DNA of 64,000 nt, taken from positions 434,001-498,000 of the forward strand of contig NZ_UAUU01000008.1 in NCBI RefSeq assembly GCF_900457465.1. The letters are read 5' to 3'. Every line of letters starts with the position of its first letter. Positions within the stretch are counted from its first letter, which is position 1. The position numbers were made by a program, and so were the translations under genes. This DNA comes from Sphingobacterium multivorum. GTDB lineage: Bacteria > Bacteroidota > Bacteroidia > Sphingobacteriales > Sphingobacteriaceae. Below the pieces are notes generated by a model. It was given only the letters and a program-made list of their open reading frames with translations. It was not told the origin of the DNA and ran no database searches. Below, in pieces: positions 63,744-64,000 of this stretch.

Positions 63744-64000
63744 ATGAAAACAAACATAAATGATTACGTTGTTCAGACACAACTATCAGAATGGAAGCCT
63801 TTAATAGAAGAGGACGTAAACACAAGCGGAATTTATATCAAGATTCTGCGCTTCGACGACAAGCAGGATCGACCGCCAAGTTTTATTTTGAAATTTGAAG
63901 CGGGAGCGTCATATCCCTTTCATAACCATCCAGAAGGTGAAGAAGCTTTTATTCTAAATGGTGAAGCATACTTCAATGAAACTAAACTTTCTAATGGCGA
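63744..64000 (+). CDS. Cupin-domain protein (3' end beyond the window)
   Basis: ATG at 63744, two bases after the VOC stop; the frame is open to the right edge, so only ~85 residues are visible. Cupin motif 1 is PFHNHPEGEEAFILNGEAYF, with the His/His/Glu metal-binding pattern, and the preceding segment FILKFEAGASYPF fits a ChrR-like/anti-sigma cupin. Function cannot be stated from the fragment. Confidence 0.8.
   Translation, partial: MKTNINDYVVQTQLSEWKPLIEEDVNTSGIYIKILRFDDKQDRPPSFILKFEAGASYPFHNHPEGEEAFILNGEAYFNETKLSNG

Noticed and set aside
1..64000. CRISPR arrays, prophage structural genes, restriction-modification or toxin-antitoxin pairs
   Set aside because: No regularly spaced direct repeats with unique spacers, no phage structural or lysis genes, and no recognised defence families were found. 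The only tandem repeats are the 27-bp units at 7694-7801.

Overview
The window looks like chromosome of a Bacteroidota bacterium of the Sphingobacterium/Pedobacter group. The signs are SusC/SusD pairs, an ECF sigma/FecR pair, HmuY-type haem lipoproteins, FecR with a DUF4974-type C-terminus, a GH3 enzyme next to a Nudix-fold regulator, weak Shine-Dalgarno signals and a TTTG...TANNTTTG promoter at 61158-61190. The species is inferred from gene content only.

Layout. 1-7710: 3' end of a SusD gene, two paralogous DoxX-like membrane proteins, a lipid-anchored or Tat-exported metallo-beta-lactamase/rhodanese protein, a thioredoxin-fold lipoprotein, a 53-residue lipoprotein and a frameshifted phytoene-dehydrogenase-like oxidoreductase. 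7711-15050: two thioredoxin-fold proteins, an AraC regulator, a cold-shock protein, a FabH-like ketoacyl synthase and a secreted protein of unknown role, with long gene-free stretches. 15324-22789: ECF sigma, FecR, SusC, SusD and a frameshifted acid-phosphatase-type metallophosphatase, one co-directional unit. 23124-38271: a haem/iron locus. The minus-strand arm holds a TonB receptor, three HmuY or HmuY-like proteins, two Ig-like lipoproteins, a secreted unknown, a MauG-type di-haem peroxidase (frameshifted), an S41 protease, a haem oxygenase and a tiny membrane protein. The plus-strand arm holds a haem ABC transporter (binding protein, permease, ATPase) and an AraC regulator. 38290-44015: the four-gene ligase-associated DNA repair cluster. 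44160-50888: a multi-component phosphorelay with CheR but no CheB. 51030-54401: Nudix-type regulator diverging from a GH3 glycosidase, with a perfect palindrome between them. 54519-55437: tRNA-Arg, YceI and tRNA-Ser.

From tRNA-Ser onward (55440-64000) the sequence is accessory in character: a truncated tyrosine recombinase, a 2.65-kb IS21-family element flanked by a 5-bp target duplication inside an MFS transporter, a TetR regulator with a clear operator, a PNPOx-like flavoprotein, and a Crp/Fnr - thioredoxin-fold - VOC - cupin cluster cut by the window edge.

A window-wide oddity is that nine single-base indels, all in short homopolymers, break four otherwise recognisable genes (phytoene-dehydrogenase-like, metallophosphatase, MauG-type peroxidase, IstA). 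They may be base-calling errors rather than real pseudogenes. No CRISPR array, phage structural module or recognised antiphage system was seen.
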